A stretch of DNA of 64,000 bases from an uncultured Prevotellaceae bacterium (GTDB lineage: Bacteria > Bacteroidota > Bacteroidia > Bacteroidales > Bacteroidaceae): assembly GCA_902785945.1 (NCBI GenBank), contig CADAAR010000023.1, positions 1 through 64,000 of the forward strand. Direction: 5' to 3'. This document shows, in pieces, positions 7,228-17,067 of the stretch. Under the pieces are notes generated by a model, which saw nothing but the letters and a program-made list of their open reading frames with translations, ran no database searches and had not been told where the DNA came from. Numbering within the stretch: the stretch's first letter is position 1; every line of letters begins with the position of its first letter. Made by a program: the position numbers and the translations under genes.

Positions 7228-9263
7228 ATATGATATGCTCCATCGTCGTCGGCACCATGCTCTTAACGGGTTGTGGCGCGGATAAGGCATTCAAGAAGGC
7301 AGAGACATTCTATGCCCTCGGAGAATACTATGACGCTGCAGCGCAATACAAGAAAGCCTATGCGCAGACACCCCCTAAGGAAAAAGCCAAACGAGGGGAA
7401 CTGAGCCAGAAGATGGCCACGTGCTATCGTCGCACCAACGCCACCTCGAAGGCCATTGCCGCCTACAACAACGTGATACGCTACAAGAAAGCCGACTCGC
7501 TGACCCACCTTTATCTGGCCCAGCAGCTGATGAAGAACGGTAGCTATAAGGAGGCTGCGAAGAACTTCCAAGCCGCCATCGACACCCTCTCACTATGCGC
7601 GAAGAACGACTATCTCACGCTGGCCAAGACGGGATTGAAAGCCGCTCGTCAGGCACCCGAGTGGAAGAAAGAAGGGTCGGCTTATACCGTAAAGCGCATG
7701 GAGCTGTTTAACTCGCGACGTGCCGACTTCTCACCGATGCTGGCAGGCGACGACAACGACATGCTCTACTTTACCTCGACCCGTAACGAGGCGCAGGGCG
7801 ATGAATACAGCGGTATCACGGGCACGAAAGCCTCAGACATCTTCTTCTCACAGAAAGACGACAAGGAGAAATGGAGTCGTCCGCAAAGCATTGATTCGGA
7901 ACTGAATACCGACTTCGACGAGGGCGTCTGCGCGTTCTCGCCCGACGGACGAACGATGTATCTCACACAGTGTGTGATGGATGCCAATTATCCGCGCTAC
8001 GCCACCATCGTGGCCTCGAACCGCAGCGATGCCTCATGGAGCAAAGCCACAGCGGTGAATATATCGAAAGACACGCTGTCGAGCTATGCCCACCCTGCCG
8101 TATCGCCCGATGGCGAATGGCTCTATTTCGTGAGCGATATGCCTGGTGGTCTGGGCGGTCTTGACATTTGGCGCTGTAGGCTCTACGGCAATAACGAGAC
8201 GGGCGGTGCTGAGAATCTGGGGGCACCCATCAACACGCCTGGCGACGAGATGTTTCCCACCTTCCGACCCAATGGCGATTTGTATTTCTCGAGTAACGGT
8301 CATCCTGGCATGGGTGGCCTCGATATCTTTATCGCGAAACCCACCGAAACGGGTTGGGTGATGGAGCATCCGGGCTTCCCACTGAACTCACAGGGCGACG
8401 ATTTCGGTATGACCTTTGAGGGCATGAAGAATCAGGGTTTCTTCTCATCGAACCGTGGTGATGCCCGAGGCTTCGACCATATCTACAGTTTCTTTAATCC
8501 CGACATCATCCAGACGGTAAAGGGCTGGGTGTACGAACAGGAAGGCTACGAGCTGCCTGCTGCACAGGTGTATATGGTGGGCAACGACGGAACAAACCTG
8601 CGTCTGAGCGTAAGAGGCGACGGTTCGTTTGAGCAGGTAATCAAACCCAACGTCGACTATGTGTTGCTGGCCACGTGCAAGGGCTATCTCAACCATCAGC
8701 AGCAACTGAAAGTGAGTCCCGTCAAGGCCTCAGAGGAATATGTGTTACAGTTCCCGCTGTACAACATCTCCGCCCCTGTGCTGATAGAGAATATCTTCTA
8801 CGACTTCGACAAAGCCACGCTGCGCCCGGAGTCGTCGGTGGCCCTCGACTCGCTCGTAGACCTGCTGAAACAAAATCCGCACATCACCATCGAGCTCTCA
8901 GCCCATACCGACTATAAGGGCTCGGACAAATATAATGAACGCTTGTCGCAGCAGCGTGCCGAGAGTGTGGTGCGCTACCTGATACAACACGGTATCGCCT
9001 CAGACCGCCTGACGCCAAAGGGCTACGGTGAGGGTCTGCCAAAGACGATTAAGAAGAGAGTGGCTGAAAAATATCCGTTCCTCAAGGAGGGTGATAAACT
9101 GACCGAAGAATTTATCACCGCCCTCCCAGAGGAACAGCAGGAAGCGTGCAACCAGCTAAACCGCAGAACCGAGTTCAGAGTGTTGCAGACAACTTACGGT
9201 ATGTTTGATAAGGCAGGACGACTAATACAAAGCCAACCAGCAGAAGAACAACCCACAGATTGA
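7215..9263 (+). CDS. porE: PorE-like outer-membrane lipoprotein of the type IX secretion system
   Basis: The 682-residue protein has a lipobox (LLTGC), TPR repeats at about 25-130, a WD40/PD40-like beta-propeller at about 150-440 (repeated SPDG/RPNG blades), a carboxypeptidase-regulatory-like domain at about 455-540 and a C-terminal OmpA peptidoglycan-binding domain (FYDFDKATLRPES; LSAHTDYKGS; NRRTEFRVL). That order is the one described for PorE (PG1058) of Porphyromonas gingivalis. It probably anchors the T9SS to peptidoglycan. Starts at 7215 (MRGFYM) and 7230 (MICSIV) are both possible; the first gives the signal peptide a positive charge. Confidence 0.88.
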   Translation: MRGFYMICSIVVGTMLLTGCGADKAFKKAETFYALGEYYDAAAQYKKAYAQTPPKEKAKRGELSQKMATCYRRTNATSKAIAAYNNVIRYKKADSLTHLYLAQQLMKNGSYKEAAKNFQAAIDTLSLCAKNDYLTLAKTGLKAARQAPEWKKEGSAYTVKRMELFNSRRADFSPMLAGDDNDMLYFTSTRNEAQGDEYSGITGTKASDIFFSQKDDKEKWSRPQSIDSELNTDFDEGVCAFSPDGRTMYLTQCVMDANYPRYATIVASNRSDASWSKATAVNISKDTLSSYAHPAVSPDGEWLYFVSDMPGGLGGLDIWRCRLYGNNETGGAENLGAPINTPGDEMFPTFRPNGDLYFSSNGHPGMGGLDIFIAKPTETGWVMEHPGFPLNSQGDDFGMTFEGMKNQGFFSSNRGDARGFDHIYSFFNPDIIQTVKGWVYEQEGYELPAAQVYMVGNDGTNLRLSVRGDGSFEQVIKPNVDYVLLATCKGYLNHQQQLKVSPVKASEEYVLQFPLYNISAPVLIENIFYDFDKATLRPESSVALDSLVDLLKQNPHITIELSAHTDYKGSDKYNERLSQQRAESVVRYLIQHGIASDRLTPKGYGEGLPKTIKKRVAEKYPFLKEGDKLTEEFITALPEEQQEACNQLNRRTEFRVLQTTYGMFDKAGRLIQSQPAEEQPTD

Positions 9264-9555
9264 TGTTGATCTCGGTGGTGGGTGCCGTCAATGCAAACAC
9301 CTCGAGCCAACCCAGCAGCATGCGGAGGCCACCGAAGAAGAGACCCTGGAGCACCTGCCAGCCGCCGAAGGCAAAGAATAATCCCACACCTATTAAGATA
9401 CAGAATAGACTCCACAGGCGAGACAGCCTGCGGACAGTATTGGTGTTCGTCTCGGGCAGGTTCTGCATCACCCGCTCTGTAAAGCCGTTGTCTTCAATCT
9501 GCTGCTGAGCAGCCTGTTTGAAGAGATCGTCTAAGAATTGATTGTTATCGGTCAT
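9175..9555 (-). CDS. DUF5056-type membrane protein encoded with an ECF sigma factor
   Basis: The 126-residue protein (start ATG 9555) has a soluble N-terminal part of about 45 residues followed by two transmembrane segments. Its start overlaps the 3' end of the sigma factor gene, so the two are translationally coupled. By position and topology it could be the anti-sigma or accessory partner, but that is inference. The last 89 bp overlap the 3' end of porE on the other strand. Confidence 0.8.
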   Translation of the reverse strand: MTDNNQFLDDLFKQAAQQQIEDNGFTERVMQNLPETNTNTVRRLSRLWSLFCILIGVGLFFAFGGWQVLQGLFFGGLRMLLGWLEVFALTAPTTEININLWVVLLLVGFVLVVLPYQTYRKLSATL

Positions 9556-10087
9556 AACCATTTTGTTTTAAATAGACTGTCATTTTTTCCTTGCCTCGTC
9601 TGAGATGCGACTTCACCGTGTTATCGGGAATGCCTGTGATCTTGCTGATCTCGTCGATGGGATAGCCGTCGATAAGCTGCAGCGTGATACAGGTGCGTTC
9701 GTCAGGCTTCAGCAGGGCCAGCGCAGCGTAGATATCCATCTTGAGATTGGAATCGCCTGTGGAGGCTGACTGTCTGAGCGCTGAAATCGAGGTATCGACA
9801 TCATCCGTCTGCTTTCTCGACCGCACATCGTCGTAGAACACGTTGTAGGCGATACGCATCAGCCAGGTGGAGAAGCTGGAGAGACCACGGAACTTCGTGA
9901 TGTTCAGATAGGCCTTGATGAAGGTTTCCTGAGCCAGATCGTCGCTCAACTGCGCATCGCCCAGCGTCTGATTCAAGAAGAACCGACGAACAGGCGACTG
10001 GTATTTCCTGACAAGCTGGTCGAAGGCCCGCTTGTTGTGGAAAACCGCCACCTGCGTCACTAAGGCTATGTCGTTGAGCTCCGCCAC
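9545..10087 (-). CDS. ECF-type RNA polymerase sigma factor
   Basis: The 180-residue protein starts at GTG 10087 (MAELNDIALV). Region 2 includes DLAQETFIKAYLNI and SSFSTWLMRIAYN; region 4 includes ERTCITLQLIDGYPIDEISK with the helix-turn-helix ending GIPDNTVKSHLRRGKEKM. It directs RNA polymerase to a stress or envelope regulon. The gene is the third of a four-gene operon with two membrane proteins upstream and DUF5056 downstream, suggesting envelope signalling. Confidence 0.93.
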   Translation of the reverse strand: MAELNDIALVTQVAVFHNKRAFDQLVRKYQSPVRRFFLNQTLGDAQLSDDLAQETFIKAYLNITKFRGLSSFSTWLMRIAYNVFYDDVRSRKQTDDVDTSISALRQSASTGDSNLKMDIYAALALLKPDERTCITLQLIDGYPIDEISKITGIPDNTVKSHLRRGKEKMTVYLKQNGYDR

Positions 10088-10099
10088 TTGATGATTGCT

Positions 10100-10297
10100 T
10101 TACCTTTCCAGGAGCCCCTTCTCCGGCATACAGAGCCAAAGCACAAAGTAGAATATCAAGCCACAGAAGGCTGTGAATATGGTGAGGAATGCGTAGGCAA
10201 TACGAACCATCACGGGGTCGAACTCCAGATATTCAGCGATACCGCCACACACACCTGCTATTACTCTGTCATTAGAGCGCATTAATCTCTTACTCAT
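10100..10297 (-). CDS. PspC domain membrane protein
   Basis: The 65-residue protein is almost only a PspC domain: the family motif DRVIAGVCGGIAEYLEFDP is followed by a transmembrane segment and a terminal LCMPEK. PspC proteins respond to envelope stress. The start overlaps the stop of the upstream membrane protein gene by 8 bp, so it is part of the sigma factor operon. Confidence 0.92.
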   Translation of the reverse strand: MSKRLMRSNDRVIAGVCGGIAEYLEFDPVMVRIAYAFLTIFTAFCGLIFYFVLWLCMPEKGLLER

Positions 10298-10997
10298 AGT
10301 CGCGAATGTTTGAATTGTTATTGAATTGATTATTCGAATTATTATTGTTCAGAGGGTCGTTGTTGCCCATATCGCCATTCTGACGGGCAATAAACCATTT
10401 ACCAAGTCCGATGAAGAACACGAGGGCGCCGATGCCGATACCGATCTTACCGATGATGATTCCCAGGAAGATGGCCAGACCCACGCCTGTGAACATCTGA
10501 CGGACACCTGTCTGATAGTCACTGCCCTGCGAGCTAGAAGACAACTTGCTTTTCAGGATATCATCGGGGATAGGCTGTCCGTTCTGGATGGCCATCTGCG
10601 CCAGCTTGTAACGCTCCTTGCGGTTCTTATTCACGAAATAGATGATCGTGACGATGATCAGCAGGGGGAGCAAGAAGAAGATGACGACGAAAGCGACGAT
10701 GCCCACAGCCAACATAGGTCCAAAGATACCACCTACGCTTTCCATCACTTCCTTGAGTTCCTTTACGTCACTGCTGGTCGTATAGGTGGTGCGGTGACGG
10801 TGGGTGATGTACTGATCGTCCTCAGCATCTTCTTTTGACGAAGAGGTGGTGTCAGAGAAGGCCTCGATTGCATCCTGATTGTTCTTAGTAGAGTCCACCT
10901 GCTCTGTACGAGCCGTGTGACGGTGCTTCTGCGATGCGGCCTCAGCATTCAAACTGAGGGCGAGCATCAATGCGATTGCAATTAAATACTGTTTCAT
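10290..10997 (-). CDS. DUF6249-like membrane protein, first gene of the sigma operon
   Basis: The 235-residue protein has a signal peptide (MKQYLIAIALMLALSLNAEA), a polar periplasmic region, a transmembrane segment at about 93-120, a basic cytoplasmic loop (NKNRKERYKLA), a second hydrophobic hairpin at about 170-200 and an Asn-rich tail. The pattern fits the DUF6249 family. It heads the operon containing PspC, ECF sigma and DUF5056 genes and probably acts in envelope sensing; that role is inferred. Confidence 0.75.
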   Translation of the reverse strand: MKQYLIAIALMLALSLNAEAASQKHRHTARTEQVDSTKNNQDAIEAFSDTTSSSKEDAEDDQYITHRHRTTYTTSSDVKELKEVMESVGGIFGPMLAVGIVAFVVIFFLLPLLIIVTIIYFVNKNRKERYKLAQMAIQNGQPIPDDILKSKLSSSSQGSDYQTGVRQMFTGVGLAIFLGIIIGKIGIGIGALVFFIGLGKWFIARQNGDMGNNDPLNNNNSNNQFNNNSNIRDYE

Positions 10998-11054
10998 ATC
11001 TCACTTGTTTTTTGATTTCTACACCTGTTTGACGTGATGAATTCTTAATTAGTT

Positions 11055-11063
11055 GCAAAGATA
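11055..11063 (-). promoter_or_regulatory. -7 box of the sigma operon promoter
   Basis: On the minus strand TATCTTTGC fits the consensus and lies about 60 bp before the start of the DUF6249-like gene. Confidence 0.65.
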
Positions 11064-11106
11064 GTGTTTTTCCCTCAATTTTTTTTGTTTTACCCCCGTT
11101 TTTTCG

Positions 11107-11115
11107 TAATTTTGC
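11107..11115 (+). promoter_or_regulatory. -7 box of rRNA methyltransferase promoter
   Basis: TAATTTTGC ends only 9 bases before the ATG at 11125. The transcript should have almost no 5' leader. Confidence 0.7.
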
Positions 11116-11124
11116 GCTGTAAAT

Positions 11125-12327
11125 ATGCAATTACCTGAGGATTTCATCCGTGAGACGCGGCAACTGATGGGCGAAGAGCGCTTCAACAGTTACTTGGAGG
11201 CCTTCGAAGAGGAGGCTCCAGTGAGCATTCGGCTGAATCCCAGAACTCAGAGGGGACAGTCACCCTGTGTTCTCGCAGCAAGCGACGTGCCTTGGTGCGA
11301 AGAGGGATATTATCTCGAAGGTCGTCCGCAGTTTACGTTCGATCCCCTCTTCCACGCTGGCTGCTACTACGTGCAGGAGGCCGCCTCAATGTTTGTCACC
11401 CACGTCCTCAGGGAATTAAGTAATCTCTCACCTCTAAACGCCCTCGACATGTGTGCGGCGCCAGGTGGCAAATCAACGGCGATGTTGAGCGTATTGCCTG
11501 AGGGTAGCACACTCGTGAGCAACGAACCCATCCCTACGCGCGCACAGATCCTGCTGGAGAATATCACAAAGTGGGGCGCTAAGAATTGCATCGTGACCAA
11601 TAATTATCCGCGTGACTTCAAGAAGGCCAAGACGAAGTTCGACCTCATCCTCTGCGATGTGCCTTGCTCGGGCGAGGGTATGTTCCGCAAGGATCCTGCT
11701 ACCATCAGCGAGTGGAGTGTGCAGAACGTAGAGAAATGCTGGCGCCTGCAGCGTGAGATTGTGGCTGACGCCTGGGAGTGTTTGAATCCGGGCGGCATTC
11801 TCATTTACAGCACGTGTACCTTTAATACCAAAGAGAACGAGGAAAACGTACGTTGGATGATGGAGGAATACGATGCTGAACCCATCGACATTCCTATCGA
11901 CCCCTCGTGGCACATTACGGGTTCGCTGCTTGATGGTTTCGATGCACCCGTGTATCGCTTCATTCCTGGCATCACCCGCAGCGAAGGACTCTTTGTTTGC
12001 GTGCTGAAGAAAAGAGGTGAGGACACAAAGGGGTCAGGCACTTCTGTGTCCTTAAAGGGATTGAAAGTGCTTGAAGCAGACATTCCCCAGGGCGAATCCC
12101 CACACGTCGACCTCCCCTACTCCGAGGCCCTCAAATACCTGCGTGGTGAGACGCTCGTGCTACCAGCCGATACCCCTCGCGGCATTGTCACAGTAACTTA
12201 TAAAGGCTTCGCCCTCGGCCCTGTGAAGAATATCGGCAATCGCGCCAACAACCTCTATCCGAAGCCTTGGCGCATCAAGACCACCCATCTCCCAACTGAA
12301 GAAGTAAAAATAATAGATATACAATGA
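11125..12327 (+). CDS. rsmF: RsmF/NOL1-NOP2-Sun family rRNA cytosine-C5 methyltransferase
   Basis: The 400-residue protein has the SAM-binding motif [12 protein letters not shown] (108-119), the motif IV cysteine in [11 protein letters not shown] (Cys181) and the catalytic cysteine in STCTF (Cys231). The C-terminal 70 residues resemble the PUA-like RNA-binding tail of the RsmF group. It methylates cytosine in 16S rRNA in the family; the exact site is not deducible. The stop overlaps thyA by 4 bp (ATGA), making an operon with thyA and folA. Confidence 0.9.
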   Translation: MQLPEDFIRETRQLMGEERFNSYLEAFEEEAPVSIRLNPRTQRGQSPCVLAASDVPWCEEGYYLEGRPQFTFDPLFHAGCYYVQEAASMFVTHVLRELSNLSPLNALDMCAAPGGKSTAMLSVLPEGSTLVSNEPIPTRAQILLENITKWGAKNCIVTNNYPRDFKKAKTKFDLILCDVPCSGEGMFRKDPATISEWSVQNVEKCWRLQREIVADAWECLNPGGILIYSTCTFNTKENEENVRWMMEEYDAEPIDIPIDPSWHITGSLLDGFDAPVYRFIPGITRSEGLFVCVLKKRGEDTKGSGTSVSLKGLKVLEADIPQGESPHVDLPYSEALKYLRGETLVLPADTPRGIVTVTYKGFALGPVKNIGNRANNLYPKPWRIKTTHLPTEEVKIIDIQ

Positions 12328-13118
12328 AACAGTATTTAGACATTCTCAACCGCATCCTGACGGAAGGCACAGAGAAAAGCGACCGCACAGGCACAGGTAC
12401 CATCAGCATTTTCGGTACCCAGAGCCGTTATAACCTCGAAGACGGATTCCCCCTGCTGACCACGAAGAAACTCCATCTGAAGTCGATCATCTACGAACTG
12501 CTCTGGTTTCTGAAGGGCGATACCAATGTGAAATACCTGCAGGAGCACGGTGTACGCATCTGGAATGAGTGGGCCGACGAGAACGGCGAGCTGGGTCCCG
12601 TTTATGGTCACCAGTGGCGTTCGTGGCCTGACTATAAAGGCGGCACCATCGACCAGATACAATACGTGCTGGATCAGTTGAAGAACAATCCCAATTCCCG
12701 TCGTATGATTGTCTCTGCCTGGAACGTAGCCGAAGTCAACGAAATGGCGCTACCCCCTTGTCATACGATCTTCCAGTTCTATGTGGCTGGCGACCGTCTG
12801 TCGCTGCAACTCTATCAGCGTTCAGCAGATACATTCCTGGGCGTACCCTTCAACATCGCCTCCTATGCCCTGCTGCTGCAGATGATGGCGCAGGTCACGG
12901 GTTATAAGGCTGGTGATTTTATCCACACCACAGGCGACACCCATCTCTATCTGAACCATATCGAACAGGCGAAGCTCCAATTGACCCGTGAGCCCCGTCC
13001 CCTGCCTCAGATGAAACTCAATCCCGATGTGAAGAGTCTCTTCGATTTCCAGTATGAAGACTTTGAGCTCGTTGGCTACGATCCCCATCCACACATCAAA
13101 GCAGAAGTGAGCGTATGA
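12324..13118 (+). CDS. thyA: Thymidylate synthase
   Basis: The 264-residue protein has the usual family length and the catalytic cysteine in [10 protein letters not shown] (Cys146). RTGTGT near residue 21 and [10 protein letters not shown] bind substrate phosphate. It makes dTMP from dUMP with methylenetetrahydrofolate. It overlaps both neighbours by 4 bp and is coupled to folA, which regenerates tetrahydrofolate from the dihydrofolate that ThyA releases. Confidence 0.98.
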   Translation: MKQYLDILNRILTEGTEKSDRTGTGTISIFGTQSRYNLEDGFPLLTTKKLHLKSIIYELLWFLKGDTNVKYLQEHGVRIWNEWADENGELGPVYGHQWRSWPDYKGGTIDQIQYVLDQLKNNPNSRRMIVSAWNVAEVNEMALPPCHTIFQFYVAGDRLSLQLYQRSADTFLGVPFNIASYALLLQMMAQVTGYKAGDFIHTTGDTHLYLNHIEQAKLQLTREPRPLPQMKLNPDVKSLFDFQYEDFELVGYDPHPHIKAEVSV

Positions 13119-13597
13119 TTAATATCATAGCGGCAGTAGCCAAGAACAGAGCCATCGGCTATCAGAATAAATTGATCTATTGGTTGCCCAACGATCTGAA
13201 GCGTTTCAAGGCCCTTACCACGGGCCATACGATCATCATGGGCCGTAACACCTTTCTCTCCCTGCCCAAAGGCGCCCTACCCAACCGCAGGAACATCGTA
13301 CTGAGCCGTTCGCAGAAGGCTTTTCCTGGCTGCGATGTCTATGCCTCTTTGGAAGAAGCCCTGAAGCACTGCACACCCGAAGAGGATATCTATATCATCG
13401 GTGGGGCTTCGGTCTATCGTCAGGCTCTGAAACTAGCCGACCGTCTTTGTCTTACGGAGATCGACGATACACCTAAAGATGCCGACACCTTCTTCCCACC
13501 CTACGAGGACGACTGGCAAGAAGAAAGTCGTGAAGACCATCCCATCGACGATCGTCACGACTTCCGCTATTCCTTTGTGGATTACGTCAGAAAATAG
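13115..13597 (+). CDS. folA: Dihydrofolate reductase
   Basis: The 160-residue protein starts [15 protein letters not shown] and has the NADPH-binding GRNTFLSLP and the [12 protein letters not shown] motif. It reduces dihydrofolate to tetrahydrofolate. It is the last gene of the rsmF-thyA-folA operon and overlaps the 3' end of the convergent SGNH hydrolase gene by 11 bp. Confidence 0.97.
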   Translation: MINIIAAVAKNRAIGYQNKLIYWLPNDLKRFKALTTGHTIIMGRNTFLSLPKGALPNRRNIVLSRSQKAFPGCDVYASLEEALKHCTPEEDIYIIGGASVYRQALKLADRLCLTEIDDTPKDADTFFPPYEDDWQEESREDHPIDDRHDFRYSFVDYVRK

Positions 13598-14390
13598 GCA
13601 GCGCTAACAGTTGCTGCATGATGGTCTTTGCCATCCGTTCATGCCCTGCATCATTCGGATGCAGACGGTCGTTTTCTGCATTCTTGAAATAGGGTGCCAT
13701 CTCGTCCATCAGCGGATAGAGACCACAGAGGGCATTCAGGTCGATCACGGGCACCGCCCAGAGATTACCAGCCTCTTTCACCGACTGCACATAGGCATCG
13801 ATATATTCGCCACACTGGTTGGTATAGTCCTCACGCGGTTGCCAGTTCTTGTCGTTGGCATAGAACTCCGCGCGGTGAATCGGTGTCATCAACACAATCT
13901 GCTTCTTGGGATAAGTACGCTTCACATAGTCCAGCGCCTTGTTGATACGGCCACGATAGGTAGAATCGCTCATCACGGGATAGCGGTGCTTGCGGTCAAC
14001 CAGATGTTTCTGCTCGTGGATGCCAGCCATCACTTTCTCCGGGCGCTCCGTAAACCACTCGCCAATGGGCACACCTGAATTATAGTCGTTGGTGCCGATA
14101 AAGATCAGGATGGCGTCGAAATCATCACCGTGCTCCTCCTTCAGCTTGTCTGTCTGTCGGGGGATATCGTTCCACTGTCGACCACTTACTCCGTAAACGT
14201 ACGGCTCTATCTGGAGCCAGTCTTGCAGGAATCCCCAGTATTTCTTCTTCGACCCGCTGTTTCTTGGGTCTGTGATTGAGTCGCCGAAATACGCCACACG
14301 CTTACCTTTCCAGGGGTGTTGCATCACTTGTTGTGCACATGCCGGCATAGCGAGCAATGTCACAAACAACACAATAAAAAGACGTTTCAT
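13587..14390 (-). CDS. Secreted SGNH/GDSL-family hydrolase
   Basis: The 267-residue protein has a signal peptide (MKRLFIVLFVTLLAMPACA) and the SGNH blocks: block I YFGDSITD with the catalytic serine, block III IGTNDYN and block V RLHPNDAGH with the catalytic Asp-His. It is probably an exported esterase acting on acylated polysaccharide; the substrate is unknown. It follows dnaA after 7 bp on the same strand and may be co-transcribed with it. Confidence 0.88.
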   Translation of the reverse strand: MKRLFIVLFVTLLAMPACAQQVMQHPWKGKRVAYFGDSITDPRNSGSKKKYWGFLQDWLQIEPYVYGVSGRQWNDIPRQTDKLKEEHGDDFDAILIFIGTNDYNSGVPIGEWFTERPEKVMAGIHEQKHLVDRKHRYPVMSDSTYRGRINKALDYVKRTYPKKQIVLMTPIHRAEFYANDKNWQPREDYTNQCGEYIDAYVQSVKEAGNLWAVPVIDLNALCGLYPLMDEMAPYFKNAENDRLHPNDAGHERMAKTIMQQLLALPIF

Positions 14391-14397
14391 AAGATGA

Positions 14398-15822
14398 TTA
14401 TTTCTTCTTCAGTCTGAACGAGCGTTCGATGCTGCTGATTTCCTCTGAGAAGCCCTTGTCAATCTTCAAGCGCTGCTCGATGGTGTTACAGCTGTGGATG
14501 ACCGTAGAGTGGTCGCGGTTGCCAATCAACTGTCCGATACGGGCGGCAGACATCTTGGTGTATTTCTGTGCCAGATACATAGACACCTGGCGCACCTGCA
14601 CATAATCACGTCTGCGACTCTTGCTGATAATGAGATGCTGAGCAACATTAAAGTGCTTGCAGACTTTCTCAAGGATATCGTCGATGGTCAGCGGATGGTT
14701 GTCGACCTTCACAGCACGCTGAATAACGCGCTCAGCCAAACGCATATCGATATTCGAGTTGTAGACAATAGAATAAGCCATCAGCGAATTCACCACACCC
14801 TCCAAGTCGCGCACGCTGCCATTGATGGTCTCAGCGATATACTGGATGACGTTTGCAGGAATCTTCAGACCGTCACGACGGCACTTGGAGTTCAGAATGT
14901 CGATACAGAGCTGTACCGTAGGTTTCTCCAACTCAGCAATCAGACCGCAGGAGAAGCGTGTCAGCATACGCTCGTGCAACCATTTCAGGTCGACAGGCGG
15001 ACGGTCGCTGGCAAGGATAATCTGCTTGCCCAGACGGAACAGATGGTCGAAGATGTGGAAGAAGGTAGAGACGGTCTTCTCAGCAGTAGCCCACTCCTGG
15101 ACATCGTCGACTATCAGCACATCGATGGTCTGATAGAAGTTGATGAAGTCGTTGACGGTGTTCTGACGACTGGCATCTGTAAACTGCACCTGGAACAGAC
15201 GGGCACTGACATAGAGCACACGCTTCTCAGGATACATCTCCTTGCAGCGCACACCGATAGCATTAATCAGGTGTGTCTTACCACAACCCGAAGGACCATA
15301 GATAAAGAACGGATTAAATGTGGTCTTACCCGGATGCTCAGCAATGGAGAGACCGACGGTTCGCGGCAGCTTGTTGGAATCGCCCTCGATGAAGTTTGTG
15401 AATGTCTTCTTCGTATCGAGCTGTGGGTTCAGTCCCTGCGGAACAGCTGCATCGAGCGTTGTGGGTGACTGATTACCGCGCGTGACAGCTTGCGGAGCCT
15501 CGATCTCAGCAGGTACCTCACCTTCCACCTCCTGCACCGTATTCTTATTATTATCGCTACCTACAACGGTAATAATACGATAGCGCAGAATAACGTTTTC
15601 GCCAAATACGCGTGCGAGTACCTTTCTTAATAAGCCTACGTAGTACTGCTCCAAGTACTCGTACACGTACGGGCTTGGAACCTGCACCATGAGCGTGTGC
15701 TCTTGCTCCGAGTAAGACTCGAAGACGATTGGCGCGAACCACGTTTTATATTGCTGCTCTGTGACGTTGGCCTGGATGAGACGCAGACATTCATCCCAGA
15801 GCGCTTTTTGACTTTTCAACAT
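14398..15822 (-). CDS. dnaA: Chromosomal replication initiator DnaA
   Basis: The 474-residue protein has domain I (residues 1-90), a variable linker, an AAA+ domain with Walker A GPSGCGKT (176-183) and Walker B VLIVDDVQ (235-242), and domain IV with RQVSMYLAQKYT and GNRDHSTVIHSCNTI, the DnaA signature that binds DnaA boxes. It opens the origin and loads the helicase. The intergenic region upstream has a clear -7 box, but I found no convincing cluster of DnaA boxes there. Confidence 0.98.
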   Translation of the reverse strand: MLKSQKALWDECLRLIQANVTEQQYKTWFAPIVFESYSEQEHTLMVQVPSPYVYEYLEQYYVGLLRKVLARVFGENVILRYRIITVVGSDNNKNTVQEVEGEVPAEIEAPQAVTRGNQSPTTLDAAVPQGLNPQLDTKKTFTNFIEGDSNKLPRTVGLSIAEHPGKTTFNPFFIYGPSGCGKTHLINAIGVRCKEMYPEKRVLYVSARLFQVQFTDASRQNTVNDFINFYQTIDVLIVDDVQEWATAEKTVSTFFHIFDHLFRLGKQIILASDRPPVDLKWLHERMLTRFSCGLIAELEKPTVQLCIDILNSKCRRDGLKIPANVIQYIAETINGSVRDLEGVVNSLMAYSIVYNSNIDMRLAERVIQRAVKVDNHPLTIDDILEKVCKHFNVAQHLIISKSRRRDYVQVRQVSMYLAQKYTKMSAARIGQLIGNRDHSTVIHSCNTIEQRLKIDKGFSEEISSIERSFRLKKK

Positions 15823-16141
15823 ACTCGATTGCTTTAATTTAGCGATGCAAAGTTAGCACGTTTTTTTGGAATAACCAAATCCCAAAAAATCATACTCATT
15901 TTGTACAATTGGCGTAACTTCCTAATAAGCGGTAAGTTAGGCCGTTTCACGAATTTAGCAGTAATTTCCCCCTATTTGAAATTTCGAACAGCTTGATAAT
16001 AAGCGAATTACGAAAAACAACCTATAAAAACAGAATAAAATTCCACTGCCTCTATTCGTGCCTCTAGCACTATAAACATAGGGTTCTACAAAAACGCCCC
16101 ACCTGGAGGAGAAAAAGTTTGCTATTTAGACAAAATTTAAA
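15823..16141. other. AT-rich intergenic region upstream of dnaA
   Basis: This 319-bp stretch carries the dnaA promoter (-7 box at 15847-15855, minus strand TAACTTTGC) and otherwise nothing I can name. It is AT-rich, but I see no repeats matching TTATNCACA, so evidence for an origin here is lacking. No small gene or clear terminator for mlaD was found. Confidence 0.5.
15847..15855 (-). promoter_or_regulatory. -7 box of dnaA promoter
   Basis: Minus-strand TAACTTTGC fits the Bacteroidetes consensus and lies about 25 bp before the dnaA start codon. Confidence 0.7.
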
Positions 16142-17044
16142 TTACTTACCTTTTCCTCCAAAAATTGAGAAATGTACATAGCGCTTCGGATGTTGCTTCA
16201 AATCAATCACTAATGAGTCGACATGCCCCATCGTCGAAGCGGCATTTCGGTACAGCTCCTGGTCGCGCATCAGCAGGCCGAGGGTACCCTCGTTGCTGTT
16301 AAGTTTGGCCGTCATCTGTTCCACATTCTGCAACGTATTGTTCACCTTGGCCATTGTCATAGCAATGTCGAGGTCGCTGAGATTCTTGGTCAGGGTGTTG
16401 GTATTATCCAGTACATTGTCGGCTTTCTCAATCATACCGGGCACCTGAGTCCTCAGATTAGCTGAGAGGTGTTTCAGCTCGTTGGTTGTCGCCGACAGGT
16501 TAGTGGTAATCTGGTCGACGTTATCCAGTGAATTGGTCAGAGCAGGGTTACTCAACAGCATATTGACATTGTAAAGGATGGAATCAATCTTTGGCATCAT
16601 CTGCTGAATCTGCGGAATAATTTCACTGGCCTTAGCCAAAGCACTCTGTTGGATGTGACCCAAGATGGTATCGCCAGGTTCCATCTGGTCAACAGGATTG
16701 GGGCCAAGAATCAGATCGAGCTCCACATTACCCATCAGGTCCTTGGATATCTCTGCCTTCGTACCATTGGGAAGGCGCATCTTATTGTTAAGACCAAGCA
16801 CTGCTATAATCTCGTTGCCGCCATCGTAATTATAGATGACGTCCTCAACCACACCGACACGATAGCCATTAGAATAGATGGGGCTCGACACCGAAAGGCC
16901 GGCTACATTGTTGAACTTGGCATAATAGCTGTCGTCTGAAGAGAACATGGTCATACCCTTCAGGAACTTCAAGCCGAAAAACATGACGATGATGCCGGCA
17001 ATGGCAACAAGCGCAATCTTAACCTCTTTTGAAAAAATCTTCAT
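16142..17044 (-). CDS. mlaD: MlaD/MCE-family lipid transport protein
   Basis: The 300-residue protein has one N-terminal membrane anchor (residues about 8-28), an MCE domain (YYAKFNNVAGLSVSSPIYSN through GNVELDLILG, about 40-115) and a long helical tail. MCE proteins form periplasmic rings that move phospholipids between membranes. The usual ATPase and permease (MlaE/MlaF) are not next to it; it is the last gene of the folB-amiC operon, a common place in Bacteroidales. Confidence 0.9.
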   Translation of the reverse strand: MKIFSKEVKIALVAIAGIIVMFFGLKFLKGMTMFSSDDSYYAKFNNVAGLSVSSPIYSNGYRVGVVEDVIYNYDGGNEIIAVLGLNNKMRLPNGTKAEISKDLMGNVELDLILGPNPVDQMEPGDTILGHIQQSALAKASEIIPQIQQMMPKIDSILYNVNMLLSNPALTNSLDNVDQITTNLSATTNELKHLSANLRTQVPGMIEKADNVLDNTNTLTKNLSDLDIAMTMAKVNNTLQNVEQMTAKLNSNEGTLGLLMRDQELYRNAASTMGHVDSLVIDLKQHPKRYVHFSIFGGKGK

Positions 17045-17067
17045 AGCCCTTATATCCTTTCTTATTA

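Noticed and set aside
14494-15468. 324-codon plus-strand frame opposite dnaA
   Set aside because: It mirrors the dnaA coding sequence and lacks any promoter or start context.
15823-16141. Candidate replication origin next to dnaA
   Set aside because: The stretch is AT-rich, but no DnaA-box-like repeats could be seen; only the dnaA promoter is supported.
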